From NCBI RefSeq assembly GCF_050624435.1, contig NC_134537.1, positions 125,092,086-125,156,085 of the forward strand: DNA of 64,000 nucleotides, read 5' to 3'. Every line of letters starts with the position of its first letter. Within the stretch, counting starts at the first letter, position 1. The position numbers and the translations under genes are program-made. A model generated the notes under the pieces. The model ran no database searches, was not told the origin of the DNA, and saw only the letters and a list, made by a program, of their open reading frames with translations. Source of the stretch: Tenrec ecaudatus. Its lineage: Eukaryota > Chordata > Mammalia > Afrosoricida > Tenrecidae. Below, piece by piece: positions 22,601 through 34,223 of this stretch.

Positions 22601-23971
22601 AAAGGGGCCTAGGGAAGAAGATGCTGTATACATACGTCCCTGGGATGAGGCCCAGGTAATATGGCAGGGGCCAGACTAAACTCAGGGATACATATGGGAT
22701 ACATATGGTAGCCCATTAAAAGGGATGGAAAAAGGTGTGGGTAGCCGGGGGAACAGTGCACTAACCCACACAGGGGGAGGGTGTTGACTGTGTTTCCACA
22801 GGGAAAGAGAGACAAGACTTCAACCCGGAGCTCCAAGACAAGAACACAACACATTAACATGAAGCAGGGAACCGACAGAGAGGCCTGAGGGGCCGGCCCC
22901 ATTACCAACTAAGTGTACAGCACCACCCTCCCCCTAAGAAGAATTCACTTCAGAGGACAGCACTGACACTGCAGCTCAAGAAGAGGGGAAGAGGGACTGG
23001 TTTGGTCAGAGCACACAGGAGCAAATGAGGGGGGATGGGGGGGGAAGAAAAGAGTATTGTACATCCTAGCTCACCAAACCCTGAGGACAATGTTCCTGCT
23101 CAGAAAAGCAATGCACAGAGATGACCACAGAGCCAGCCCCACCATGGGACACAGCATTCCTCATTGACCCATAGCACCATTGGGAACAATATTAGATAAA
23201 CACAGCGGGAACTGTGGCTGCCGTGAGCTCACCACGCTGAAGCCAGCCTCTGGGGGCACGCAGCAGAGCAGCGGGGGAGGCAGAGCAATGAAGTCCCCAG
23301 GGATAGAGGCGGTGCCACTGCATGGCACCCCATCAGACTTGCCTGGAAAGCACCTGTGAAGGAAAACAAACAGACCCTGAACAATTCATACCTTTATGTG
23401 TGTGTGTGTGTGTTGTTGTTGTAGCTATTGTTTTACTTTCTGTTGTTGCTTCATGGTACCCAGTCTTGTGATAATACATAGCATGTCTACCTGGAAGGGA
23501 TAGGCGGAATAAACAAGCCAGAAGAGAGAACAACGGGATGACAGTTCCGGAGGCACATGGGGGTAAGGGTGGCAGGGGAAAGGAAGAGGGTGTTAACAAG
23601 CCCAGGGACAAGGGAATAACAAGTGATCCAAAATCAGTCTCAAGGAGGGTGTGGGAGGTCTCGCAGGGCTGGATCAAGGGCAATGTAACAGAGAGGAATT
23701 CCTAAAACCCAAATGAAGGCAGAACATGATAGTGGGATGAGGAAAGTACAAAGAAGCAGAAGAAAGAACTAGGAGGCAAAGGCTAGTCATAGATTTAAAT
23801 ACAGACATATAAAGATGTAAATATATTTATATGTGATGAGGAGGGAATAGATCTATGTACATATATTTATAGGTTTAGTATTAAGGAAACAATGGACAGT
23901 GGGCCCCTGCTCAACTACTCCCTCAACACAAGAACACTTTGTTCTAACAATTCGGTAGTCTGAGATGCTCA

Positions 23972-24600
23972 CCTGCCTGGCACGATCGCTGATGACAATG
24001 GGTGCACAGGCAAATGTGGTGAAGAAAGCTAATGGTGCCCGACTACCAAAAGATATAGCACCTGAAATCACTGAAAACAATGGGTACACAAGCAAATGTG
24101 GTGAAGAAAGCTGATAGTGCCCAGCTACCAAAAGATATAGCACCTGAAGTCTTAAAGACCTGAAGATAAACCAGCGGCCATCTAGCTGAGAGATAACAAA
24201 ACCCACATAGAAGAAGCACACTGGCCTGTCCCGACTCGATTGCTGAGGACAAAGTGGGTGCATAAGCAAAAGTTGCGAACAAAGCTGATGGTTCCCGGCT
24301 ATCAAATGATATAGCATCAGGGGTCTTAAAACCTTGAAGACAATCAGGCGGCCATCTAACTAAGAAACAACAAAGCCCACAAGGAAGAAGCACACCAGCC
24401 TACCCCAACACGAATGCTTAAGACAAAGTGGGTGCATGGGCAAGTGTGGTGAAGAAAGCTGATGGTGACCAGTTGTCAAAATATATAGAATATGGGGTCC
24501 CATAGACTGGAAGATAAACAAGGGGGCATCTAACTGAAAAACTACAAAGCCAAGCCCACATGGAAAATGCACACCAGCCTGTGAGATGACAAGGCATCAA
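23972..24600 (+). repeat. Tandem ~175-base repeats in L1 3' UTR
   Basis: Units starting near 23982 (short), 24067, 24235 and 24410 each carry 'gcaaatgtggtgaagaaagc', 'ggtcttaaa', 'gcggccatctaact' and 'gaagaagcacaccagcct' in the same order. Truncated L1 copies at 1927-2362 and 32315-32760 carry two units. Confidence 0.85.
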
Positions 24601-24627
24601 AGGAATCAGGTATCAGGCATCAAAGAT

Positions 24628-24704
<77 letters not shown>
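24628..24704. repeat. (GATA)n microsatellite
   Basis: About 19 perfect GATA units inside the L1 3' UTR, at the position occupied by TG repeats in other copies. Confidence 0.98.
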
Positions 24705-25322
24705 CATTTTGAATGAGGGGGGATGCAGAGTGGGGACCCAGGGCCCATCTGGGGAAATTGGACATCCCCTTGCAGAAGGGCTGTGGGGAGGTAACAAACC
24801 AGTCAGAGTGCAGTGTAGCAACGATGAAACATACCATTTTCCTCTAGTTCTTGGATGCTTCCTCCCCCCCACTATCATGATCCCAATTCTACCTTACATA
24901 ACCGGCTGGACCGGAAGATGTACACTGGCATGGATAGGTACTGGAAATACAGGGAATCCAGGACAGATGAGCCCCTCATGAACAGTGGTGAGAGTGGCGA
25001 TATCAGGAAGGTAGAGGGAGGGTGAGGGAGAAAAAGGAAACAGATGACAAGGTCTACATGTAACCTCCTCCCTGGAGGATGGAGAGTAGAGAACTGGGTG
25101 AGGGAGACGTCGGATGGTGTCAAATATGAAAAAATAATAATTATTTATAAATTATCAAGGGTTCAGAGGGAGGGGAAAAATCAGGAGCTGATACCAAGGG
25201 CTCAAGTAGAAAGCAGATGTTTTGAGAATGATGATGGCAACTATGTACGAATGTGCTGGACACAACAGTATATGTACAGATTGTGAAAAGAGTTGTATGA
25301 GCCCCTAATAAAATGATTAAAA

Positions 25323-26288
25323 ATACTTTTATTTGGGGCTCTTACATCTCTTATCACAATCCATACATTCATCCAATGTGTCAAGCACATTTGCACATAT
25401 GCCACCATCATTTTCAAAGCATTCTCTTCCCACTTGGGCCCCAAATATCAGCTCCCCATTTCTTCCCCCTTCGTCCCCCGCCTGCCCTCCCTTATGAACA
25501 CTTGATAAGTTATTTATAGATTATGTTTTTCATATCGTACATCATTACCTGTTGCCCCTTACCACTTTTCTGTTATTTATCCCCTGGGAAGGGTTCTAGA
25601 TGATCCTTGCAATTGATTTCCCCTTTCTCCCCTCAGCATCCCTAATCCTCCTGGGGTCTCTACTCAACTTCTTGGCCCTGAGGGGTTTATCTATCCTGGA
25701 ATCTCTGTGTTATGGGCTCTTATATGTAGCAGTGTGCATATTCTGATCTAATCTGATTTGTAAGATAGAATTGAGGTCATGATAGTGGGTTGAAAGAAGC
25801 ACCAAAGAGCTAGAGGAAAGTTGTGTGTTTCATCAGTGCTATACTGAACCCTGACCTGCTCATCTCTTCCCTGTGACTCCTCAGTGAGGGGATGTGCAAT
25901 TGTCTACAGATGGGCATTGGGTCTCCACTCCATGCCCCCCCCCCATTCACCTTGGGTATGGTTTTATTTGTGTCTCAGATGCCTGCTATCTTGTCCTATC
26001 GACACCTCATGAGCACACAGGATGGTGTGCTTCTTCCATGTGGGCTTTGTTGCTTCTCAGCTATATGGTCACTTCTTTATCTTCAAACCTTTAAGACTCC
26101 AGACACAATATCTTTTGATAGCCAGGCACCATCATCTTTCTTCACCACATTTGCTTATGCACCCATTTTGTCTTCAGTGATTGTGTCAGGAAGGTGAGCA
26201 TCACAGAATGCCGATTGTTAGAACAAAGTATTCTTGTGTTAAGGGAGTACTTGAGTTGAGGTTCAATGTGCATCTGCAACCTTAATTC
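25323..26288 (-). mobile_element. L1 3' UTR, tail-to-tail with the preceding L1
   Basis: Reverse-strand copy beginning 'ggggctcttacatctcttat' and running to 'gagtacttgagttgaggttc'. It is cut at 'aaccttaat', where the next L1 begins. With the plus-strand L1 it forms an imperfect inverted repeat of about 1 kb with almost no spacer. Confidence 0.88.
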
Positions 26289-26292
26289 TTCT

Positions 26293-27325
26293 TTTTAATT
26301 AAGTCATTTTATTGTGGGCTCTTACAACTCTTATCACAATGCATATATACATCCATTGTGTCAAGCACATTTGTACATTTGCTGCCATCATCATTCTCAA
26401 AACATTTGCTTTCTGTTTGACCCCTTGGTATCTGCTCCTCATTTTTCCCCCTCCCTCCCCACTCCCCCCCCTCATGAACCCTTGATAATTTATAAATTAT
26501 TATTATTTTGTCATATCTTACACTGTCTGATGTCTCCCTTCACTTACTTTTCTGTTGTCCATCCCCCACTTAATTATTAACATATAGATATGAGTATATA
26601 GTTCTATTCCCCTCTCAATACACACACACACACACACACATGTACATGCCTGTATTTAGGCCTCTAGAAATGTCCTTTGCCTCCTGGTTCTTTCCTCTAT
26701 TTCCTTTTTACTTCCTTCTTGTCTCACCATCACGTTCAGCTTTCATTCGGATTTAGTACATTGCCCTTGATTGAGCCCCATCAGGCATCCTACGACCTTT
26801 CTTCCATTGATTTTAGTTCACTTGTTGTTCCCTTGTCTCTAGGTTGGTTCCCCCTTCCCCTCCACTCCTTTCTCCCACCTCCCCTCTTTTGTATCTCCCC
26901 GGAACCATTGGTACCATTCTTTTCATCTCCGAATTATTTATCCCACCTATCTTATCTGGATAGACATGCAGATACATTAATAAATGCAAATACCAGGCAA
27001 AGCCAAATAAAACAACAAAGGAGGTAAAAACCAACAAAATAATAACAATAGCAGAAAGCAAGGACAAAATAACAATAACAAAAAGAAAAGGAAAGCCACT
27101 GACAAAATTGGACAAACCTATACATAGTTCAAGGTCTGTTTGTTGGCCTTTACGAGTGTTTTCCAGTCGAGTCTGATGGGGTGCCACACTCTGTCTCCCA
27201 AGTCTATTTTTGGTATTCCCCGGGGTTTCATCACTCTGCGCCCCCTGCTGCTCTGCTGCATGCCCTCCCTCAGTGCCTTGCCCCAGCGTGATGGGGCCAG
27301 ACCGTGCACTATTCCCACACTGTGC
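26293..27325 (-). mobile_element. L1 3' UTR with internal deletion
   Basis: 3' end at 26293-26575 ('gggctcttacaactcttatc', 'cttttctgttgtccatcccc'), then a jump to a more upstream 3' UTR part at 26580-27325. The repeat and microsatellite portion is missing (about 1.1 kb relative to the full-length copy). Confidence 0.8.
26619..26641. repeat. (CA)n microsatellite
   Basis: 23 bases of CA inside the minus-strand L1. Confidence 0.95.
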
Positions 27326-27395
27326 CTCCAACATTTTTTAATGCAGTTTTTGTGGTAAAATTAGGTGCGTCGGCTGATACTCAAGTATATAGGTA
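27326..27395 (-). mobile_element. ACCGTATATACTC-family element, copy 3 (partial)
   Basis: Reverse complement of copy 1: 'tgtggtaaaattaggtgcgt', 'cggctgatactcaagtatat'. Confidence 0.6.
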
Positions 27396-27399
27396 TCTT

Positions 27400-27860
27400 A
27401 GTCCCAAGAGTAACATCCTTGCTTTGCAGTGCTTTAAAGAGGTCTGTGCAGCAGATTCACCCACGCAATGTGTAGTTTGATCTCCTGACTGCTGCTTCCA
27501 TGAGCGTTGATTGAGGACCTAAGCAAAACAAAATCCTAGACAACAGCGATCTTTCCTCCATTTAACATGTACTCTCTGGCTCAGTTGTAAGGATTTCGAT
27601 ATCTTCTTTACATGGAGTTTTTATCCAGACTGAAAGATGCAATTTTGGATCTTCATCAGCAAGTGCTTCAAGTCTTTCTTACGTCCAGCAAGCAAGGTTG
27701 TGTCATCTGCATTCCACGGGTTGTTGGTAAGCCTTCCTCTGATCCCAATGCTGCATTCTTCTTCGTATGGTCACAGCTTCTCTGTGATTTGTTCAGCATA
27801 GACTGCCGAAGTATGGTGAGAGGACACAACCCTGACACACACTTTTCCTAATTTTAAACC
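27400..27860 (-). mobile_element. BovB/RTE reverse transcriptase fragment
   Basis: The minus strand encodes NADDTTLLAGRKKDLKHLLM near 27640-27710, the YADD catalytic region of BovB with the first residue changed. Frameshifts on both sides. Confidence 0.82.
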
Positions 27861-27954
27861 ACAAGTTTAAATATTCTTGAACTTGGTTTTATGAATTATC
27901 TTAGAGCATTTATAACAAACAACCAAGGGGAATCCTGGGATTAAATATCAGCCA

Positions 27955-28665
27955 CTATTCTTTCAAATACAAACATTTGTGTTTGGTGCCCATCAACTGA
28001 TGAATGGATATTATTTCCATTACAACTGATAAATACATGTGTTAATCTACACAATGGAATGTGATTGGGCAATGAAAAGGAAGGAATTGTCACTATTGTT
28101 ACAACCTAGGTGAGCCTTGAAAGCATTTATGTTCCGTGAAAAAAGAGACTCACAGAGGACCTCTGTTAAAACCCATTGCCATCGAGCCAAACCCAACTCA
28201 GTCATCCTAAAGGACAAAGTAGAACTGGCCCATAGAGTTCCCAAGGCCATCATTTTTACAGAAGCAGGCTGTCACCTTTCTGCCCACCGAGTGGCTGGTG
28301 GATTTTTGCCAACCACACTTTGGTTAACAGCCTAGTGCTTAGCGATTATGCGACCGGGGCTCCTTTGAGACTGCGTACTGTCTCGTCCAACTTCTATGAA
28401 ACATCCAGAAGAGGCAAATCTATGAAGATAGAATTAGATTAGTGGATGTCTTTGGATCGGGGTAGATAGGAACACAGACAGAGAATGGGAAGTGACTGCT
28501 GTGGACATAGGTTTCCTTGTAAGGGGGACCAAAATGTCTAAAATTGAACTGGAGTGGTGAATAGACAACCTGGCAAATGTACTTAGAAGCATCCACTTAT
28601 GTGCTTTAAACAGGGGGGTTGTAAAATATGCATAGCATGTCCCAATAAAGTTATTAAGATTTCAA
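27955..28665 (+). mobile_element. Old L1 ORF2 end and 3' UTR, split by a SINE
   Basis: 27955-28156 matches 'catcaactgatgaatggata...cacaatggaatgtgattggg'. 28366-28665 continues to 'gtcccaataaagttattaag', an old L1 3' end. The SINE at 28157-28365 interrupts it. Confidence 0.65.
28157..28365 (-). mobile_element. AfroSINE
   Basis: Reverse complement of the whole SINE, from 'aacccattgccatcgagcca' to 'cttagcgattatgcgaccgg', then 'ggctcc'. Confidence 0.85.
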
Positions 28666-29985
28666 ATCAGGGTAAAAGTACTAACAACTTAGTACAAATT
28701 CTAATGTAACTCTGGAAAGCAAGAAGAGTCTCACTTCAGAATTGAGTCATTTTAATCAATAACGTCCGGCGGGGCTACAGTAACAAACATGACAATGAAA
28801 AAGGGCAACGTGAGGAGCAGTCTGATTTTCACGCTTCTCCTGCTCCTCCCTGACAGCTTGTCCGAGTCTGAAGTGAGGGTCTCATGAAAGCTGTTCCAAT
28901 ATTAGGAGTTTCGTATCGTCCGGGGTGCTCTCCAAACGGACGTTTATAAATCAAGCTGAAAGTGGGAGAGTCTGCCAGATTGATGGCTCATGTGGAAATA
29001 GGCTAACCCAATGGTAAATCGATACACCACACTGAGCACCATCTTTTTTTTTACACACTTTTTTTTAACCCATCTTATATAAAGGATCAGGGACTGCCTT
29101 TGGGGAGAATTAATTGCAATGTGTTAAATTTAAGTGGAATCTCCTGTGACTCCGCAGAGCCCTTTCAGAGGCAGATCTCAAGAAGAGATGGGCAATATTC
29201 CAACGTGGGTAGCCCCTGAAAGACTGACAGATTTGAACACATGAATTCACCGAGTTCAAAACGAAGCAATGAAGAATTTTTTAACTTTCAATTTAATTCC
29301 TTGGGGGCAGGAATCCATAAAGACATCAGGTGAATATACTTATGGATGTGTAACCTAGTTCTAAAATATTTTGGGTGAGATATTTAAAAAGCCAGAAGTT
29401 GAGACCATGTTTAAAGAACAAACTGCCTGCTGCATGCCTTCACCATTCTTTTTCCTTCTGGGTATGTCTTTGTTGAAATTTTCAGTGATTGAAATTGCTT
29501 CCTGGATTATCTAGAGATCCAGTGAGGTTTCAAAAATCTCCATTGTCTGGGCAAATTCTACTCTTTAATCACATCAAGTTAATAAGGAATGACTGCTCTA
29601 GGCAGTGACCCAGTCAAGACTGGCTAAGAGCCAGCGCCCTCGGGTCTTCTTACTTTGCCACGTAGGGTGTCTTCTTTAGTCTCTGGAGAGTGCCTTTGAA
29701 GCCATCTGACTTCTCCTCCTCATGACAATTAAGAGTCAGGTGCACACTAGCTCTGCTACCATGAAACCCTGAACCTATTTCTTTTTCCCTCTGAATCTTC
29801 TGATGCTCTGATAGCTTATTTTTTTTAATCCCTCTGCATTTAAAATTCATAACCTAAACTTAGCATTTGCTAGTCTTTATTTCAAATTATTTTCTATAGC
29901 TTAAAATATTTATGGTCGTATACTATTCATCAATAAATTATATTATTTAGAGTTGTCTGCTTCCCTTATAGACACAGTAACAAAT
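28666..29985. other. Unassigned stretch
   Basis: About 1.3 kb with no repeat or gene I recognise. No open frame longer than 70 residues. Confidence 0.4.
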
Positions 29986-29989
29986 GCCA

Positions 29990-30540
29990 TGGAAAACAAA
30001 ATGAATCCTACTTTGTTGCAAAGTGTCTGAAGTCTTGTAAAGCTGCCAAGCATTCACCTAGAGCATCAGAGGAAGAAGAAGAGTCAGGAGTAGGAGGAAA
30101 AGACTGTGTGCCTCACTCTCCCTGTGAACTGCTGTGTCTTTATCTTGAGATCAGAACAGTTGAATGGTGCCTGGCTGTCTGCCTGGCTGTCACTATGAAA
30201 CCTTTTGATCAAAAATTTTATAGAAAAGGCCAGAATAAAAGAGAAAAAGTACAGAACAAAATTTTAAATCCTCGTAGAATCTAGATGCTCTAAAGCTGTG
30301 GTTCTCAACCTTCCTCATGCCACGACCCTTTCAGACAGTTCCTCATGTTGTGGTGACACCCCAACCATAAAATTATTTTTGTTGCTACTTCATAACTGTA
30401 ATTTTGTTACTGATATGAATCAGGCAACCCCTCTGAAGGGGTCGTTCGACCTCCCAAAGAGGTCGCAACCCATAGGTTGAGAACCGCTGTTCTAAAGTCA
30501 TGGAGGCTGGATGAGCCCTTGAAATATTTTTATATTTACT
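29990..30540 (+). mobile_element. Old L1 3' UTR fragment, split by a hAT
   Basis: 'gagtcaggagtaggaggaaa', 'gatcagaacagttgaatggt', 'ttttaaatcctcgtagaatc' correspond to 40640-41040 ('gagtcaggaataggagaaga', 'agaagaactggatgggacct', 'ttcaaatcctcatgggctcc'). The SPIN-type element interrupts it at 30296-30489. Confidence 0.65.
30296..30489 (+). mobile_element. SPIN-type hAT MITE, copy 1
   Basis: 194 bases with hAT terminal repeats 'tggttctcaacctt' and 'aggttgagaaccgctg', and the interior 'ccataaaattatttttgttg', 'cttcataactgtaattttgt', 'ggggtcgttcgacc' known from SPIN. The 8-base target duplication is ctctaaag (30288-30295) and ttctaaag (30490-30497), one mismatch, with the TCTA core typical of SPIN. 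It is an internal-deletion derivative with no transposase. Confidence 0.88.
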
Positions 30541-30699
30541 TTCTATACAAAGTACATCATATATAGAAAGACACAAACAAGGATAAAAACCTAAGTATTA
30601 GAAAGATATACCATATTAGCACTAATTTTTTGAAAGCTTGGATGACCATATTAATGTCAAAGTAGATTTTAGAGCAAAATAACCAGGGATAATGAGAAC

Positions 30700-30990
30700 T
30701 GCTTCATATTTATAAAGGTGTTATTTCATCAAGAAGATACAACAATCCAATAAACACCCAAGAGAGTTTCAAAAGAAAAAAAGCTAAACTGATCAACTGA
30801 AAGCCAAAATAAACACATCTATAATATAATTATAGTCAGCTATTTCAACACTTCCTCTCTGTAAGCTATAAACACAAGAGTAAACATATTAAAAACTTGA
30901 ACAAAATTATGAATCAAGTTAACCTAATTGATATTTATAGAACACTCTACCAAAAAACAGTAGTGTACACATTCTTTTCTAATACACCCT
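30700..30990 (+). mobile_element. Old L1 ORF2 endonuclease fragment
   Basis: Translation near 30890-30960 gives NQVNLIDIYRTLYQKTVVYT, the endonuclease region of L1 ORF2. Truncated on both sides. Confidence 0.7.
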
Positions 30991-31194
30991 AAAATCACAA
31001 GCTGTTGCTCTTTTTATCACTGTCGAGTCCTGCCTGTCTATCACACGCCTTCACTGTAGCCAGGGACAAGGCGTGAGTGAGAATGACAGAGGACAAATAA
31101 CAGAGTGCAGTCAAGACTCGCACCAGTCACCTAAGTGACAATAAGAAGTTGTTATTTTCAAAAAGTTAACTATGCTGTGGAAATATACTTGTAT
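30991..31194. other. Unassigned stretch
   Basis: Nothing recognised, including the GC-richer tract near 31020-31085. Confidence 0.4.
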
Positions 31195-33450
31195 CTGGGA
31201 GGCTGGCCCCAGCACCAAAAATTAAGTGGATTCCTGCCCCTCCCCTGAGAAGAATTTGTTTCAAAGGACGACATTGATTCTGCAGCTCTGGGAGAGAGAC
31301 ATATCTGATCAGAGCACACGGGAGCAGAGGAATGGGCAGGAGGAGAGAGTGGAGCACAGTCTGGATCACCAAGCCGTGAGGATGATGTTCCTGAGTAGAG
31401 CAGCCAGTCCACAGAGAGGACTACATGGCTGGCCCCACTATGAGACATGATGCCCCTCAGTGACAAGGGCGATATAGGGGACAGCACCAGAGACACAGTG
31501 TGGGAATTGCACCTGACCTGATCCCACCACACCGAGGCAAAGCACTGGGGGAGTGCAGCGGAACAGCAAGGGAATGGAGTGGCAAGGTCCCCAGGGAATG
31601 CTGAAGGTGGACTTTGGGGCCAGGGTGTGGTGCCCTAACAGACTGGACTAGAAAACACTCCTAAAGGCCAACAGGCAATCCTTGAACTAACTACAAGCTT
31701 TTCTTTCTTGATGTGTTCTGTTTTGTTCTTTGTCAGTGGTTTGTTGTTGTTTTGTTGTCTGGTTGTATACTGTTGCTTTGTTTTCCTCTGTCTTGTTTTC
31801 ATGCATGTTGTTGTCTCCACAGGTCTGTCTGAATAGGACAGGCTGGATGAACTATCTGGAGGAAAAACAATAGGACCGACAGTTCCGGGGGTGACTTGGG
31901 AGAGGGGGAGGTGGGGTGGGGTAAGGAAGTGGTGTTAACAAACCCAGGGACAAAGGAACAACATGGGACCCAAAATGGTGGTGAGGGGGGAGTGGCAGTA
32001 CTGGTAGGGAATGATCAAGGGTAAGGTTACGTAAAGAAGAGGTATAGCTGTAACCCAGGTGGGGACGGAGCATGATAGTGGGGCAGGAGGAAAGTCAAGG
32101 GAAATAGAGGAAAGAGCTAGGAGGCAAAGGGCATTTATAGAGGTCTAGACAAAGACATGTACATATGCAAATATATATATGAGGATGGGGAAATAGATCT
32201 ATGTTTCTATATTTATAGGTTTAGTATTAAGGTGGCTGAAGGACCTTGGGCCTCTACTCAAGCACTCCCTCAATGTATGAACACTTTCTACTATTAAATT
32301 GACAAACTATGATGCTCACCCTCCGACACTTCTGCTGAAGCCAAAGTAGATGAACAAGTAAATGTGGTGAAGAAAGCTGATGGTGCCCGGTTATCAAAAG
32401 AGATAGTGTCTGGGGTCTTAAAAGCTTGAAGATAAACAAGCGGCCATCTAGCTCAGAAGCAACAAAGCCCACATGGAAGAACACACCAGCCTGTGTGATC
32501 ACGTGGTCCCAAAGGGATCAATGATCAGGCATCAAAGAACAAAAAATCATATCATTGGCTGCACACCTCCATGATACAATCGCCAAGGACAAATGAATGC
32601 ATAAGCAAATGTGGTGAAGAAAGCTGATGGTGCCCGGCTATCAAAAGAGATACTGTCTGGGGTCGTAAAGGCTTGAAGGTGAACAAGCGGCCATCTAGCT
32701 CAGAAGCAACAAAGCCCACATGGAAGAAGCACACCAGCCTGTGCGATCACGAGGTGCCAAAGGGATCAGGTATAAGGCATCATCCAAAAAAAAAATACCA
32801 TAGTGAATGAAGGGGGAAGTGCAGAGTGGAGACCCAAAGCCCATTTGTCAGCCACTGGACATCCCCTCACAGAGGAGTCTAGGGGATGAGATGAGTCAGT
32901 CAGGGTGCGATGTAGCACTGATGAAGAATATAGCTTTCCCCCACATCCTGGATGCTTCCTCTCCCCCAAATACCATGATCCGAATTCTACCTTGCAAAAC
33001 TGGATAGAGCAGAGGTTGTACACTGGTGCATATAGGAGCTGGAGGCACAGGGAATCCAGGGTGGATGATACCTTCAGGACCAGGGGTGTGAGGGGCGATA
33101 CTGGGAGAGTAGAGGGTGAGTGGGTTGGAAAGGGGGAACCAATTACAAGGATCTACATGTGACCTCCTCCTTGGGGGACGGACAACAGAGAAGGGGGTGA
33201 AGGGACATGCCGGATAGAGCAAGATATGACAAAATAATAATCTATAAATCATCAAGGGCTCATGAGGGAGGGGGGAGCGGGGAAGGAGGGAAAAAAAGAG
33301 GACCTGATGCAAAGGGCTTAAGTGGAGAGCAAATGCTTTGAGAATGATTAGGGCAAAGAATGTACAGATGTGCTTTATATAATTGATGTATGTATATGTA
33401 TGGATTGTGATAAGAGTTTTATGAGTCCCTAATAAAATGTTTTTATAAGC
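31195..33450 (+). mobile_element. 5'-truncated L1 (3' UTR only), second long copy
   Basis: Collinear with 836-3120 over about 2.2 kb: same T/G-rich tract, two ~190-base units (near 32315-32515 and 32572-32760), same end 'tccctaataaaatg'. It starts slightly further upstream ('gggaggctggcccc'). Where the other copies carry a microsatellite, this one has only an A-run (32787-32796). A possible diverged target duplication (ggaaatatacttgtat / gaaaatatatttttaa) flanks it. The 191-residue antisense frame at 32896-33471 is a shadow. Confidence 0.88.
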
Positions 33451-34206
33451 CAAAAAAAAAAAACAAAACAAAAAGAAAATATATTTTTAAGAAAAGAGAA
33501 AAAGAAAGAAATGCACCAGACCCCCCAGTCATGACAGGTCCTAGTCTCACCAGAAAAGGGGCTTAAGAAAGAACAAATTGTTACATTACAAGCAGAGAAA
33601 ACTGACCAAATTGAATTACTAAATGTACCACATTTTACTTCTAACTTGCTAGATCAGAATTTGAAAGTGTTACGTTCATTAAAAGCACATCATTCATTGG
33701 GGAGAGATGAACTGAGGGGTGAGGGAGGAAATAAACAAATGTACCAAACCTTGCATACAATTTTTTATACTGAGTTTGAGAAGGTAATTTGATTCAAACA
33801 CAGTGATTTCGCTATGACAGGTACTCGTGACCCTACCAGTCACCAAACGATGAAAATAAAATGAACATCTCTCCAACTAACTGGGAGGCAAAAACTGGAG
33901 AAGTCCCAGGAGGTCAAGTCACAAAGAGGAACCCTCCTGACTGCGAGTCCAGGCAATACCATAGAGCCAAAATGGGGCAGGAGAAATAGAGTTGAAATCC
34001 TGCAATGACAACATGAAAATGTTTGGGGTTGAATTTTTTTTCTTTGTAGATCCCCCAAATCCTGCTATTTCTGACCAGGACACTTTCTACTCCAGCCTAG
34101 TGTTACAATTTCCGTTCAGCAGAATGAATTGCTTTGGCCACCTGAGAGTCTGGCCCTGGGATTTAATTCTGTTACCTACATCATATTAGGGCGTGGTGAC
34201 TTCCCA
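33451..34206. other. Unassigned stretch
   Basis: A-rich start, then unrecognised sequence. No gene seen. Confidence 0.4.
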
Positions 34207-34223
34207 GGCAGCAATTGATTCTT

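Larger units (their letters stand above)
17960..25322 (+). mobile_element. Near full-length L1 lacking ORF1
   Basis: A 7.3-kb LINE-1 with a GC-rich 5' region (about 17960-18700), decayed ORF2 (about 18815-22600) and a 2.7-kb 3' UTR ending in 'cccctaataaaatga'. Only ~100 bases separate the 5' region from the first ORF2 motif. A typical L1 has about 1 kb of ORF1 there (coiled coil, RRM, CTD), and none is recognisable. It cannot move now because ORF2 is broken by stops and frameshifts. Two L1s in reverse orientation follow immediately. Confidence 0.9.
22601..25322 (+). other. Long L1 3' UTR
   Basis: 2.7 kb from the ORF2 end to 'gcccctaataaaatgatta'. It contains a T/G-rich tract, about 3.5 tandem units, a GATA microsatellite and a G-rich terminal part. 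Human L1 3' UTRs are about 0.2-0.5 kb, so this is long. Every young L1 fragment in the window derives from this type of sequence. Confidence 0.85.

Noticed and set aside
23972-24600. Regularly spaced repeats considered as a CRISPR or satellite array
   Set aside because: The units are 175 bases, part of an L1 3' UTR found in many copies, with no short repeat-spacer pattern.
32896-33471. 191-residue minus-strand open frame
   Set aside because: It runs antisense through an L1 3' UTR. Similar shadows occur in the other L1 copies (2560-2820, 5823-6083) because the copies are alike, and it has no domain.
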